64,000 nucleotides of DNA from Winogradskyella sediminis. Lineage in GTDB: Bacteria > Bacteroidota > Bacteroidia > Flavobacteriales > Flavobacteriaceae. The notes under the pieces are model-generated. The model was not told where the DNA came from. It made no database searches and was given only the letters and a program-made list of their open reading frames with translations. Every line of letters starts with the position of its first letter. The first letter of the stretch is position 1. Location: NCBI RefSeq assembly GCF_003387355.1, contig NZ_QUNH01000001.1:1498023-1562022 (forward strand), written 5' to 3'. This document shows positions 51,292-61,397 of the stretch, piece after piece. A program made the position numbers and the translations under genes.

Positions 51292-51712
51292 GATTGTTAC
51301 TTATAGTTTGGTAGGTGTATTAGTATTATTGTTAATATTGATAAGAGCTTATGAGCACGTTCTGTTTTACGATCCGTACCTTACCTTTTTTGAAAATGAC
51401 TATTTATATATAGATAGCCCAAGACGCGAAATCGCAAAATTAGTTTTAAATACAACGTTTAGGTTTGTCTTAAATTCGCTTATTTCTTTGGGGATTTTAT
51501 ACCTTGTATTTAAAGATAAGAGTATTATAAAGTTTTCGGCTCTTATTTATGGATTGGCATACGTGTTACTACTTATTCCGTTTTTGTATTTTGTTGTAAA
51601 CCCTAAGCAAGAAGATTATTATTTGTTTTTTAATATTAGACGTTTTTTAATTCAGCCTATAATTTTAATATTACTATTACCAGCTTTTTATTACTATAAG
51701 CTAAACCGTTAA
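51284..51712 (+). CDS. Exosortase F system-associated membrane protein
   Basis: A 142-residue membrane protein with about four helices (residues 6-23, 57-78, 85-105, 120-137). DPYLTFFENDYLYIDSP between the first two helices is the family's loop. It overlaps xrtF by 8 bases, the conserved arrangement of the exosortase F pair. Its biochemical role is unknown; it probably forms a complex with XrtF. Confidence 0.88.
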   Translation: MNKIVTYSLVGVLVLLLILIRAYEHVLFYDPYLTFFENDYLYIDSPRREIAKLVLNTTFRFVLNSLISLGILYLVFKDKSIIKFSALIYGLAYVLLLIPFLYFVVNPKQEDYYLFFNIRRFLIQPIILILLLPAFYYYKLNR

Positions 51713-51751
51713 TAGTTTAATAATTCTTACAACATCAATTTAATAATTTTG

Positions 51752-51759
51752 TAGCTTTG
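51752..51759 (+). promoter_or_regulatory. Promoter -7 box of the HYC_CC_PP gene
   Basis: TAGCTTTG (exact TAnnTTTG), four bases before the GTG at 51764, in the same TTTGCATCGTG context as tatA. The mRNA may be leaderless. Confidence 0.55.
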
Positions 51760-51763
51760 CATC

Positions 51764-52183
51764 GTGAAATTTTCATACGCACATAAAATATTTTCTGTCA
51801 TTCTATCCTTTTTGGTGTTGTTTTCTACATTATCATTAACGATTGAAAAGCACTTTTGTGGAGATACGTTAGTGGATGTTGCCATATTTACAAAAACGGA
51901 TAAGTGTGCTGATGATATTGTGAAGCACGATGATTCTAGTGCCAGTATCATTAAAATGAGTTGTTGTAAAGATGAGATAGATGTTATTGACGGACTATCC
52001 GAAACCACACTTAATTCATTTGAAGATTTAGACCTTATTCATCAACAGGTTTTAATAGCTTATAGCTATTCTTATATCAATCTTTTTGAGGGTTTACCAA
52101 ACTTGGTTATTCCGCATGCAGATTATTTACCTCCAACCTTAGTTAAGGATATTCATCTTTTGGATGAAGTCTACCTCATTTGA
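51764..52183 (+). CDS. HYC_CC_PP family protein
   Basis: A 139-residue exported or membrane-anchored protein starting at GTG. After an N-terminal hydrophobic segment it has the landmarks that name the family: H30-F31-C32 (EKHFCGD), the pair C67-C68 (MSCCKDE) and P123-P124 (DYLPPT). The histidine and cysteines suggest metal binding. It precedes a TonB receptor and a heavy-metal-associated protein in the same direction, so a role in metal, probably copper, handling is likely but inferred. Confidence 0.85.
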   Translation: MKFSYAHKIFSVILSFLVLFSTLSLTIEKHFCGDTLVDVAIFTKTDKCADDIVKHDDSSASIIKMSCCKDEIDVIDGLSETTLNSFEDLDLIHQQVLIAYSYSYINLFEGLPNLVIPHADYLPPTLVKDIHLLDEVYLI

Positions 52184-52213
52184 TTCAGTTATAACTTTTA
52201 GTAAAATAAAAGA

Positions 52214-52229
52214 ACACATATGTATGTGT
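52214..52229. promoter_or_regulatory. 16-bp palindrome upstream of the TonB receptor gene
   Basis: ACACATA (52214-52220), TG, TATGTGT (52223-52229) is a perfect 7-bp dyad in the 75-base gap before the TonB gene, without a T tail. It could be an operator, but no regulator is identified. Confidence 0.4.
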
Positions 52230-52258
52230 AATTAGTTATATCTGAAATTCAAAAAAAA

Positions 52259-54493
52259 ATGAAAAAATATTTATTTATAAAATTTATGTTCTTGTCGTTA
52301 ATGCTGTCTGCGCAAGATCAATTAAAAGGTGTTATTTTAGAAACAAGTAGTGGGCAAGAAATGCCTTTACCTGGTGCCAATGTCTATTGGTTAGATTCTT
52401 CAATTGGCGTTATTACAGCAGCGGATGGTACGTTTGCTATTCCTTATAAGTTTTCATACAATCAATTAGTGGTGAGTTATGTGGGCTTTAAAACGGACAC
52501 CATTACGGTTAATGAAAACAGATTTGTAAAACATGTTCTTCAAACAAGTGATGAGTTAGATGCTGTGGAAATTACCTCACGTAAACAAGCCACGCAAAAA
52601 TCATATTTAAAAGCCACAAATACATTTACAGTAACAAGTGACGAACTTCTAAAGGCGGCTTGTTGTAATTTGGCAGAAAGTTTTGAAACCAATCCGTCTA
52701 TTGACGTTAATTTTGCCGATGCGGTAACAGGAACACGACAAATAAAAATGTTGGGCTTAACGTCTCCCTATATTTTAATTGCAACAGAAAATATCCCAGC
52801 AATACGCGGTGCATCTCAAGCTTATGGTTTAAGTTTTATTCCTGGCACTTGGGTAGAAAGCATTCAAATAACCAAAGGGACTGGTAGTGTGGTTAATGGG
52901 TTTGAAAGTATTGCTGGTCAAATTAATGCAGAGCTGGTAAAACCAGAGACCGATGATAAGTTGTTTGTTAATTTGTATGGTGCTTCTAGCGAGCGTTTAG
53001 AACTCAATACACATTTTAACACACAAGTTTCTGAGAAGTGGAGTACTGGCTTATATGTACATGGTAATACACATCAAGAAAAACATGATGTTAATAATGA
53101 TGGGTTTTTAGATATGCCACTTTATAATCAAATTAATCTGATGAACCGTTGGCAGTATACCAATCCCGAGAAAGGCTTTGTGTCTTTTATTAATTTGAAA
53201 TACCTTAATGATGAAAAACAAGCTGGCCAAGTCGATTTTAATCCAGATACGGATAAGGGTACAACCAATTTTTGGGGAAGCGAAATTAATTCGGAACGTT
53301 TTGAAGCCACAACAAAGCTAGGTTATGTTAATCCTGAAATTCCGTATCAAACTTTAGGGCTTCAGTTGGCATTTAGTCATCACAATCAAGATTCTTATTT
53401 TGGATTAAACCTATACGATATAGAGCATAACAGTTTTTACTCTAATTTAATTTATAATTCGATTATTGGAGATTCACGTCATAAAATCAAAACAGGATTG
53501 AGTTTTACTTATGATCATTATGATGAATTGGTAAACACTACCAATTATGAGCGTAAAGAAAACTCTATTGGTGGATTTTTTGAATATGCTTTCGACAACT
53601 TAGATAAATTGACCATGACGGCTGGTGTGCGTGTCGATCAGCACAATAAATTAGGCTTTTTTGTAACACCTCGTTTTCATTTGCGATATACACCTTGGGA
53701 AAAATCAGCATTAAGATTTTCAGTAGGAAGAGGAAAACGAAGTGCTAATATTTTTGCTGAAAACCAGAATATGTTTGCGAGTTCTAGACAAATTAATATT
53801 TTGAATTCAGGTGGAGCTATTTACGGTTTAGATCCTGAAATTGCATGGAATTATGGTGTAAGCTATTTACAAGGATTCAACTTATTTAATAGAAAAGCTG
53901 ATGTTACTTTTGATTTTTATAGAACCGATTTTCAAAATCAAGTGGTTGTAGATTGGGAAAATCCTTATGAAGTTAATTTTTATAATTTGGAAGGTGAAAG
54001 TTATGCTAATAGTTTTCAATTTGAATTTAATTATAATGCATTTAAACATTTTGATGTAAGAATGGCTTATAAGTATTATGACATACAGACCGATTATGAA
54101 TCTGGTAAATTAGAAAAACCATTGGTGCCAAAACATCGTCTATTTGCTAATGCATCTTATGAAACCGAAATAAAAAATAATAGTCAATGGAAATTTGATG
54201 CTACATATAATTGGTTGAGTGCCCAGCGTTTTCCAAGTACAGATGTGAGCGCAACGGCATTTCAGTTAGCAGATGAAACGCCTACAGTTGGAACTCTAAA
54301 TCTACAAATCACCAAAGTGTTTTCTCCAAAATTTGAAGTATATTTAGGTGGGGAAAATGTGACAAATGTGCGTCAAGATGATCCTGTTGTTAGTGCAGAT
54401 AATCCTTTTGGTTCAAATTTTGATAGTAATTTTGTGTATGGTCCAATATACGGAAGTATGTATTATGCTGGTTTACGTTTTAGAATAAAGTAA
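52259..54493 (+). CDS. TonB-dependent outer-membrane receptor
   Basis: A 744-residue receptor: signal peptide (cleavage after MLSAQ), CarboxypepD_reg-like domain (about 22-105, LKGVILETSSGQEMPLPGANVYW..ADGTFAI), plug domain (about 110-225, with KMLGLTSPYILIATENIPAIRG..TKGTGSVVNGFESIAGQINAEL) and a 22-strand barrel ending in an aromatic/basic residue pair (YYAGLRFRIK). A CC pair (AACCNLAES) sits at the plug start. No SusD partner follows, which argues against glycan uptake; flanking metal-binding proteins suggest a metal or metallophore substrate. Confidence 0.92.
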   Translation: MKKYLFIKFMFLSLMLSAQDQLKGVILETSSGQEMPLPGANVYWLDSSIGVITAADGTFAIPYKFSYNQLVVSYVGFKTDTITVNENRFVKHVLQTSDELDAVEITSRKQATQKSYLKATNTFTVTSDELLKAACCNLAESFETNPSIDVNFADAVTGTRQIKMLGLTSPYILIATENIPAIRGASQAYGLSFIPGTWVESIQITKGTGSVVNGFESIAGQINAELVKPETDDKLFVNLYGASSERLELNTHFNTQVSEKWSTGLYVHGNTHQEKHDVNNDGFLDMPLYNQINLMNRWQYTNPEKGFVSFINLKYLNDEKQAGQVDFNPDTDKGTTNFWGSEINSERFEATTKLGYVNPEIPYQTLGLQLAFSHHNQDSYFGLNLYDIEHNSFYSNLIYNSIIGDSRHKIKTGLSFTYDHYDELVNTTNYERKENSIGGFFEYAFDNLDKLTMTAGVRVDQHNKLGFFVTPRFHLRYTPWEKSALRFSVGRGKRSANIFAENQNMFASSRQINILNSGGAIYGLDPEIAWNYGVSYLQGFNLFNRKADVTFDFYRTDFQNQVVVDWENPYEVNFYNLEGESYANSFQFEFNYNAFKHFDVRMAYKYYDIQTDYESGKLEKPLVPKHRLFANASYETEIKNNSQWKFDATYNWLSAQRFPSTDVSATAFQLADETPTVGTLNLQITKVFSPKFEVYLGGENVTNVRQDDPVVSADNPFGSNFDSNFVYGPIYGSMYYAGLRFRIK

Positions 54494-54571
54494 ACGATTA
54501 CAGAAATAGAAACTAAGTTAAAATAAATAGGTTTTTTGCTATTGCAGAAACACAATTAAAAACAAAATAAG

Positions 54572-54943
54572 ATGAGAAAAATAATAGTAATTTTTACAGT
54601 GTTAATAACAACATTATCATTTGCCCAAGACAAGAACAAAAAAGCAAGTATTGAAGTTGATGGTGTTTGTGGTATGTGTAAAGATCGTATTGAAAAAGCA
54701 GCGATAAGAACCAAAGGAGTTAAATCTGCTATATGGAGTATTGATACACACGAGTTAAAACTTATTTTTGACGAACGTAAAATAGATTTACTAGCGATTT
54801 CTAAAAAGGTGGCTTCCGTGGGGCATGACACCAAAGAGATAAAAGCAACGGAAGAACAATACAATGCTGTACATCCATGCTGTAGATATCGTGATGAGGT
54901 GGTTAAAAACGATCACAAAAAAGAAAAAGAAGACGGAAAATAA
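54572..54943 (+). CDS. Exported heavy-metal-associated (HMA) domain protein
   Basis: A 123-residue periplasmic protein: signal peptide (cleavage after SFAQ), an HMA ferredoxin-like domain with the metal site GVCGMC (C33, C36), and a C-terminal second candidate site HPCCRYRD (H101, C103, C104) with a charged tail. HMA domains of this type bind Cu(I) or other soft metals. It follows the TonB receptor in the same direction and would receive the metal in the periplasm. Followed by a strong terminator. Confidence 0.88.
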   Translation: MRKIIVIFTVLITTLSFAQDKNKKASIEVDGVCGMCKDRIEKAAIRTKGVKSAIWSIDTHELKLIFDERKIDLLAISKKVASVGHDTKEIKATEEQYNAVHPCCRYRDEVVKNDHKKEKEDGK

Positions 54944-54957
54944 CAAACACAAAAATT

Positions 54958-54992
54958 TAAAAAGCCTGAGTTTTAAGATTCAGGCTTTTTTG
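54958..54992. terminator. Bidirectional terminator after the HMA gene
   Basis: AAAAGCCTGA (54960-54969) pairs with TCAGGCTTTT (54980-54989), loop of about 10, A run before and T run after. Confidence 0.88.
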
Positions 54993-55016
54993 TTTAATAT
55001 GTTTTTTCAATAGGGT

Positions 55017-55850
55017 TTAAAACGTGCCCGTTAAACCTATAGTGCCAGCACCAGCGCTTATGCGCCAACTCATAGTTTTAGGTTTTGCAGTGTTATAAAA
55101 GTTGTTTTTAGTCATAAAATTTTCAATGCCATCGACAACGACAACGCTAATTGCCATACCTAAACCAACATCGCTCAGCCAATGTGCATTTTCCCATAAC
55201 CTAGAGATTGGAGCAATTGAGCCAACAGCATAAATGCCTGCTTTAACCCAAAAATTATCAAATTGTTTGGCTATGGCATGTGCCATAGTGAAAGATAAAA
55301 CACTGTGACCAGAAGGAAAAGAGTGGAAGCCAGGCTTATTGCTAAAGGGTTCAAATTCGTTGTAATCGCCACTGTTAGGTCTAGCGCGACCTACAACAGT
55401 TTTGGATATCGATTGTATAAGACCTGTCGTAATCGCAGATGAAAAGATCAAGATTCCTGTATGACGGACTTTTTCATTATCTGTAAGAAGTCCAAAACCA
55501 TAAATCCCAGTAGATACCATAAAGAAGTTTTGAGGACTCCCAAAATACCAACCAAAGTCTTTTACTATTTCAGGAGCACCAGAGCCTTGTTTTATAAAAA
55601 CAGGGTTTGCTTGCTCATCACTTAAATACAGCAACGTTGTTCCTGCTAAAATACCTCCAGCCGTTATAAAATCATCGCTTTTCCACTTAAGGGGTTGGGT
55701 AAATGAATGCCCAACACTTTTTAAGGTTATGCCAGCGTCATATTTAAGGTGTTTCCATACTCTACCGGTTTTTGTTGTGGTACTGTCTGTCTGCGAAAAA
55801 AGATTTAGTGAAGCTAGTGACAGTAAAAATAGAATTGTGATTTTTTTCAT
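55017..55850 (-). CDS. PAP2-family membrane phosphatase, exported
   Basis: A 277-residue protein with a signal peptide (SLNLFSQ) and a PAP2 acid phosphatase domain: C1 KTVVGRARP, C2 FPSGHS and C3 SRLWENAHWLSDV contain all catalytic residues. Such enzymes remove phosphate from lipid or polyprenyl phosphates at the envelope. No lipid synthesis gene is adjacent, so the substrate is open. Confidence 0.88.
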   Translation of the reverse strand: MKKITILFLLSLASLNLFSQTDSTTTKTGRVWKHLKYDAGITLKSVGHSFTQPLKWKSDDFITAGGILAGTTLLYLSDEQANPVFIKQGSGAPEIVKDFGWYFGSPQNFFMVSTGIYGFGLLTDNEKVRHTGILIFSSAITTGLIQSISKTVVGRARPNSGDYNEFEPFSNKPGFHSFPSGHSVLSFTMAHAIAKQFDNFWVKAGIYAVGSIAPISRLWENAHWLSDVGLGMAISVVVVDGIENFMTKNNFYNTAKPKTMSWRISAGAGTIGLTGTF

Positions 55851-55885
55851 TTTAATTGCTGTAAGTTTTAAATATAATATAAAAT

Positions 55886-55913
55886 AAAGCCTCTGACTCT
55901 CATCAAAGGCTTT
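55886..55913 (-). terminator. Terminator of groES-groEL
   Basis: AAAGCCTCTGA (55886-55896) and TCAAAGGCTTT (55903-55913) pair over 11 bp (one G-U in the minus-strand RNA), with a T-rich minus-strand tail. Confidence 0.75.
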
Positions 55914-55961
55914 AAATTTATAATTTGACCTATGTCAATAAGTATTAATGATGTTTCACTA

Positions 55962-57683
<1,722 letters not shown>

Positions 57684-57699
57684 TTAATAGTTTAAATGA

Positions 57700-57975
57700 T
57701 TATATTATCGCTAGGATGTCACTCTCGCGCATCATTAAATAATCTTTTCCTTCTAGTTTAAGATCAGTTCCACCATATTTACCATAAAGTACAGTATCTC
57801 CGACCTTAACCGTTAAAGGTTCGTCTTTTGTACCATTACCTATGGCAACAACAGTCCCTCTTTGAGGTTTTTCTTTGGCGTTATCTGGAATAATAATACC
57901 TGAAGCTGTTTTAGTTTCAGCTTCTGTTGGTTCAACAAGAACACGGTCTGCTAAAGGTTTAATGTTTAAACTCAT
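57700..57975 (-). CDS. groS: Co-chaperonin GroES (Hsp10)
   Basis: A 91-residue Gro[14 protein letters not shown] at the start, the mobile loop [19 protein letters not shown] and [14 protein letters not shown]. Caps the GroEL ring. First gene of the operon; the upstream region contains a 14-bp palindrome (58008-58021). Confidence 0.98.
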   Translation of the reverse strand: MSLNIKPLADRVLVEPTEAETKTASGIIIPDNAKEKPQRGTVVAIGNGTKDEPLTVKVGDTVLYGKYGGTDLKLEGKDYLMMRESDILAII

Positions 57976-58007
57976 TTGTTATATGTTTTTTTAGTTATTT
58001 AATAAAT

Positions 58008-58021
58008 TACGCTTTAGCGTA
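58008..58021. promoter_or_regulatory. 14-bp palindrome upstream of groES
   Basis: TACGCT-TT-AGCGTA, 33 bases before the groES ATG. It is not the CIRCE element (no TTAGCACTC/GAGTGCTAA). It could be a heat-shock operator. Confidence 0.4.
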
Positions 58022-58090
58022 TTTCGAAAATTATGCCAATAGAGAAAGTCTGACAAAGTTTCAGACCTATATGACGAAAGTGATGGAATA

Positions 58091-58117
58091 AAAAAAGCCA
58101 ACTTAAAAAGTTGGCTA
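58091..58117 (-). terminator. Terminator of secG
   Basis: AGCCAACTT (58096-58104) pairs with AAGTTGGCT (58108-58116); the minus-strand tail is a run of T. Confidence 0.9.
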
Positions 58118-58146
58118 AATATCTTTATGAATATAACTGATTGTTA

Positions 58147-58488
58147 TTATTCTGGAGTGCTATCTGATGTTTCAGAATCTGTTGTTGCAGCAGGTAATGT
58201 TGGCATCTCAGTAGTTTCGTTAGTATCTAAAGCTTTAGATTCTATATTTCCACCAGAATTAATAGTTACATTAGATGCTAAGATTAAAACGATTAAAGCG
58301 GTTGCTAAAAACCAAGTGCTTTTATCTAAAAAGTCTCCTGTTTTCTTTACTCCACCCATTTGTTGTGTTCCGCCACCGCCAAAAGATGATGATAATCCTC
58401 CGCCTTTAGGGTTTTGAACCATAATTACTACTACAAGTAAGAAGGCAACGATTACGATTAGTATTAAAAAAATTGAAAATGCACTCAT
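58147..58488 (-). CDS. secG: Protein translocase subunit SecG
   Basis: A 113-residue membrane protein of the SecYEG channel. Two helices (residues 4-23 and 57-75) flank the signature VVIMVQNPKGGGLSSSFGGGG; the tail is acidic and Ser/Thr-rich as in other Bacteroidota. It starts one base after the upstream gene stops, in an lptE-TPR-secG operon. Confidence 0.95.
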   Translation of the reverse strand: MSAFSIFLILIVIVAFLLVVVIMVQNPKGGGLSSSFGGGGTQQMGGVKKTGDFLDKSTWFLATALIVLILASNVTINSGGNIESKALDTNETTEMPTLPAATTDSETSDSTPE

Positions 58489-58489
58489 T

Positions 58490-59476
58490 TTATATTGTAT
58501 TATTATCTTTTAATTCTTTTACCAATTTTATTTGGTGTGCAAAGAAACTACTTTTTTCTGGATATTTCAAACTTAAAATTTTGTAAGATTGAATTGCCTT
58601 GTCATAGTTTTTTTGTTCTAAATAAATTCGCGCTAAAGTTTCAGTCATTAAACTATCTGAAATAGGGTTGTCGTTATTGACTAACTTAGGTTTAGGTGCG
58701 TTGTGAGAAACAGGTTTTATCTTAGGATTTTCGCTTATAAATTTATCTATAATAGATAGTTTTTCTTGAAGCGGAGATGTCTTTTTGGGCACTTCTGGTT
58801 GCGCTGTTGTTGCAGTTGTTTTTTTATTTTCTTCTAGAACTTCTGCATTATCTCGAGTTTCCTTTTCTTGGTTTTCTTCTCTAACAATAGGCTTAAAACT
58901 GGTAATTTTTAACCATTCTGTAAATGAGTGGTTTTCAGATTTATCAAATTCTAATGGTTCACCTATCTTTAATTCTTTTTCGGGTGTAATGTTTTTGACA
59001 TCTACAGAGATAATAGAGTCTTCAATTTTTGGTAACTTAGTTTCTAATCTTGGTGGAGGTAGCGGTTTAACTTCAAACAAACCAGGATCTAAAACACCTT
59101 CAGTTGCTTTAATATGTGCTTTGAGTGCATCATCTATAGTGACGCTTTTGTTAACAGAAATGTCATCAGCCTCATTAACATCTATAGATTTTAGATGCTC
59201 TGTATTTTGTTTAATCTGTTTAGAGATTTCATTTTGATTGAAAATCTTCGAGGTAATATAATCAAACAGTACGCTGCGATCGGTAGTATGCGCAGCTGTA
59301 GTCTTTAATGCATTGTTATATTTATAACTTTCTTTTTGCTTTAAACCTTTGAGATATAAAGCTCTTAAAGGTTGAAAATAAGGGTACTCTTTAATTGCTG
59401 CAGAAAGTACCTCGGTTTGAGATGCTGTAACCGCTTCTGGATGCTGTAATAAATAAGTGAGGTCTTGAAGCTGCAT
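58490..59476 (-). CDS. Hypothetical TPR-containing protein between lptE and secG
   Basis: A 328-residue protein starting at ATG 59476 (an upstream TTG at 59488 would overlap lptE). The N-terminus (LTYLLQHPEAVTASQTEVLSAAIKEYPYFQPLRALYLKGLK) and C-terminus (LMTETLARIYLEQKNYDKAIQSYKILSLKYPEKSSFFAHQI) are TPR-like helical pairs, with a long low-complexity charged linker between (about 95-270). No membrane segment. It recurs in this position in flavobacteria as far as I recall; function unknown. Confidence 0.78.
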   Translation of the reverse strand: MQLQDLTYLLQHPEAVTASQTEVLSAAIKEYPYFQPLRALYLKGLKQKESYKYNNALKTTAAHTTDRSVLFDYITSKIFNQNEISKQIKQNTEHLKSIDVNEADDISVNKSVTIDDALKAHIKATEGVLDPGLFEVKPLPPPRLETKLPKIEDSIISVDVKNITPEKELKIGEPLEFDKSENHSFTEWLKITSFKPIVREENQEKETRDNAEVLEENKKTTATTAQPEVPKKTSPLQEKLSIIDKFISENPKIKPVSHNAPKPKLVNNDNPISDSLMTETLARIYLEQKNYDKAIQSYKILSLKYPEKSSFFAHQIKLVKELKDNNTI

Positions 59477-59481
59477 AGTTT

Positions 59482-59985
59482 TTACCAATCTGCTAGAGAA
59501 GCATTGAGAATATCTTGTGTTAATCGTTCTAAAATTTCATCGAACGCAGTATCCTTTATACTACCAGTAAGCTGTTCGCTGGCTCCGTAATCATAGAAGA
59601 ACGAAAAGGTGCGTTCAAAATCTTTTTCTTCGTCTTTTGTGTTTATATAGCGTACTCTAACTCCAATGGTTAATCGGTTTTGTGCAGCAGTGTTTTCTGC
59701 AGTTGCTGTCATTGGAGCAATGCGGTATTCTACAATTTCACCTTCATAAATAACTTCACCTCCAGAAGTTACGAGCTGTGCGCTTGTCTGATTTACAATA
59801 AGATCTTGAAGTGCGTTTGTAAATAATTGGTCTAAACCAGGTTCTACTAAATCTGCATTATTTTGAAAGAAGTTAACCTGAAAAGTTTCAGGTGTTTCTG
59901 TTATTCCTGTAAAAGAATAATTAACCTTACAACCATAATATACCAAACAAATTGCAGCTATAATAATGTATTTAAATGACTTCAT
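59482..59985 (-). CDS. lptE: LPS-assembly lipoprotein LptE family
   Basis: A 167-residue outer-membrane lipoprotein (lipobox LVYYGC, C19) of the Bacteroidota LptE type: YSFTGI, FQVNFFQNNADLVEPGLDQLFTNALQDLIVNQTSAQLV and the YEGEIVEYRI strand. It plugs the LptD barrel that places LPS in the outer leaflet. Together with lpxK it marks LPS synthesis. It is followed at 5 bases by the TPR gene. Confidence 0.88.
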   Translation of the reverse strand: MKSFKYIIIAAICLVYYGCKVNYSFTGITETPETFQVNFFQNNADLVEPGLDQLFTNALQDLIVNQTSAQLVTSGGEVIYEGEIVEYRIAPMTATAENTAAQNRLTIGVRVRYINTKDEEKDFERTFSFFYDYGASEQLTGSIKDTAFDEILERLTQDILNASLADW

Positions 59986-60135
59986 TTATTGTATTTTAAA
60001 TCGTTTAATAATCACATAAGCAAAGATAACTTTGATGTACTTATGTCGATTTGTTTTGAACAAGTAATGTGAGCCTGAACAATAATATAACTCAAAAATA
60101 AAAGGTTATCTTATTGTACAGCTCTTAAACTTATC

Positions 60136-61395
60136 TTAAAGATCAAATTGTTTTATTTTTCTATAAAGCGTTCGTTCACTGATGCCTAACTCTGCAGCAG
60201 CTAATTTACGTTTGCCGCCATGTCGTTCTAGTGATTTTTTAATCAATTCTAATTCTTTATCATGTAAAGATAATGTCTCTTCTTCTTCTATTTCTTCGGC
60301 AAAATGATATTTATCTTCACTTTCTGTAGTTGCATTTTCATCAGCATGTTCTGCAAGCGATAGAATTTCTAAGTCTTCTACAGCTGCTTCAAATTTTTCA
60401 TCTTTATCATCTCCATAAATTTTCTGAATTAAATGTTCATTATCTTTTTGAACATCGGCATCACTACCTTTTTTCATGAGTTCCATGGTGAGTTTTTTAA
60501 GATCGTTAAGATCGCTCTTCATGTCAAATAAAACTTTGTAGAGTATTTCGCGTTCACTGCTAAAATCACTTTCAGATTTAGAGTCATTAACTATGGCTGG
60601 CAAATTGCTACCAGAGCTTGGTAGATAATTTTGAAGTGTGAGGCCGTTTATAGTTCTATTTTGTTCTAAAACAGAGACTTGTTCTGCGACATTACGTAAT
60701 TGTCTAATGTTACCATTCCAACGGTACTTTACCAATAAACTAATTGCGTCGTCGGTTAATTTTACCGTTGGCATTTTATATTTTAAGGCAAAATCACTAG
60801 CAAATTTTCTAAATAATAAGTGAATATCGTCTTTACGCTCACGAAGCGGAGGTAAATTGATTTCTACTGTACTTAGTCTGTAGTATAGATCTTCTCTAAA
60901 TTTTTCTTTTTTAATTGCATCAAACATGTTAACGTTCGTTGCAGCTACGATTCTAACGTTGGTTTTTTGAACCTTACTAGAACCTACTTTTATAAATTCC
61001 CCATTTTCTAGTACGCGCAGTAAACGCACTTGTGTGGTCAATGGCAATTCTCCAACTTCATCTAAAAAAATGGTGCCTTCGTCGGCGACTTCAAAATAGC
61101 CAGATCGGGTGGATGTGGCTCCTGTAAATGCGCCCTTTTCGTGTCCAAATAATTCGCTATCAATGGTTCCTTCAGGAATAGCTCCACAGTTTACAGCAAT
61201 ATATTTACCGTGTTTTCTGTGTGATAATTGGTGTATGATTTTTGGAATACTTTCTTTTCCTACACCACTTTCCCCTGTGACTAATACTGAAATATCAGTA
61301 GGAGCAACCTGTATCGCTTTTTCTATAGAGCGATTAAGTTTAGGCTCGTTTCCAATGATACCGAAACGTTGTTTTATGGCTTGAATAGATTCCAT
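60136..61395 (-). CDS. Sigma-54 interaction-domain transcriptional activator
   Basis: A 419-residue activator without a receiver or sensor domain. The AAA+ domain begins almost at the N-terminus: Walker A GESGVGKE (41-48), the sigma-54 loop GAFTGA (88-93), Walker B GTIFLDEVGEL (108-118) and an arginine finger region. An acidic linker (about 285-375) leads to a Fis-type helix-turn-helix (KRKLAAAELGISERTLYRKIK). Control must come through partners or expression level. It starts 2 bases after the upstream lipoprotein gene and precedes lptE by 150 bases. Confidence 0.92.
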   Translation of the reverse strand: MESIQAIKQRFGIIGNEPKLNRSIEKAIQVAPTDISVLVTGESGVGKESIPKIIHQLSHRKHGKYIAVNCGAIPEGTIDSELFGHEKGAFTGATSTRSGYFEVADEGTIFLDEVGELPLTTQVRLLRVLENGEFIKVGSSKVQKTNVRIVAATNVNMFDAIKKEKFREDLYYRLSTVEINLPPLRERKDDIHLLFRKFASDFALKYKMPTVKLTDDAISLLVKYRWNGNIRQLRNVAEQVSVLEQNRTINGLTLQNYLPSSGSNLPAIVNDSKSESDFSSEREILYKVLFDMKSDLNDLKKLTMELMKKGSDADVQKDNEHLIQKIYGDDKDEKFEAAVEDLEILSLAEHADENATTESEDKYHFAEEIEEEETLSLHDKELELIKKSLERHGGKRKLAAAELGISERTLYRKIKQFDL

Positions 61396-61397
61396 GA

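Noticed and set aside
52259-54493. SusC of a polysaccharide utilisation locus
   Set aside because: No SusD-like gene follows and the length (744) is shorter than SusC; flanking genes are metal-related.
54556-54864. Antisense 102-codon frame opposite the HMA protein gene
   Set aside because: The plus-strand gene has a signal peptide and metal motif; the antisense frame has neither.
57976-58090. CIRCE operator or sigma-54 promoter upstream of groES
   Set aside because: The TTAGCACTC/GAGTGCTAA arms are absent; a TTGGCAT stretch on the minus strand lacks the matching TTGC element.
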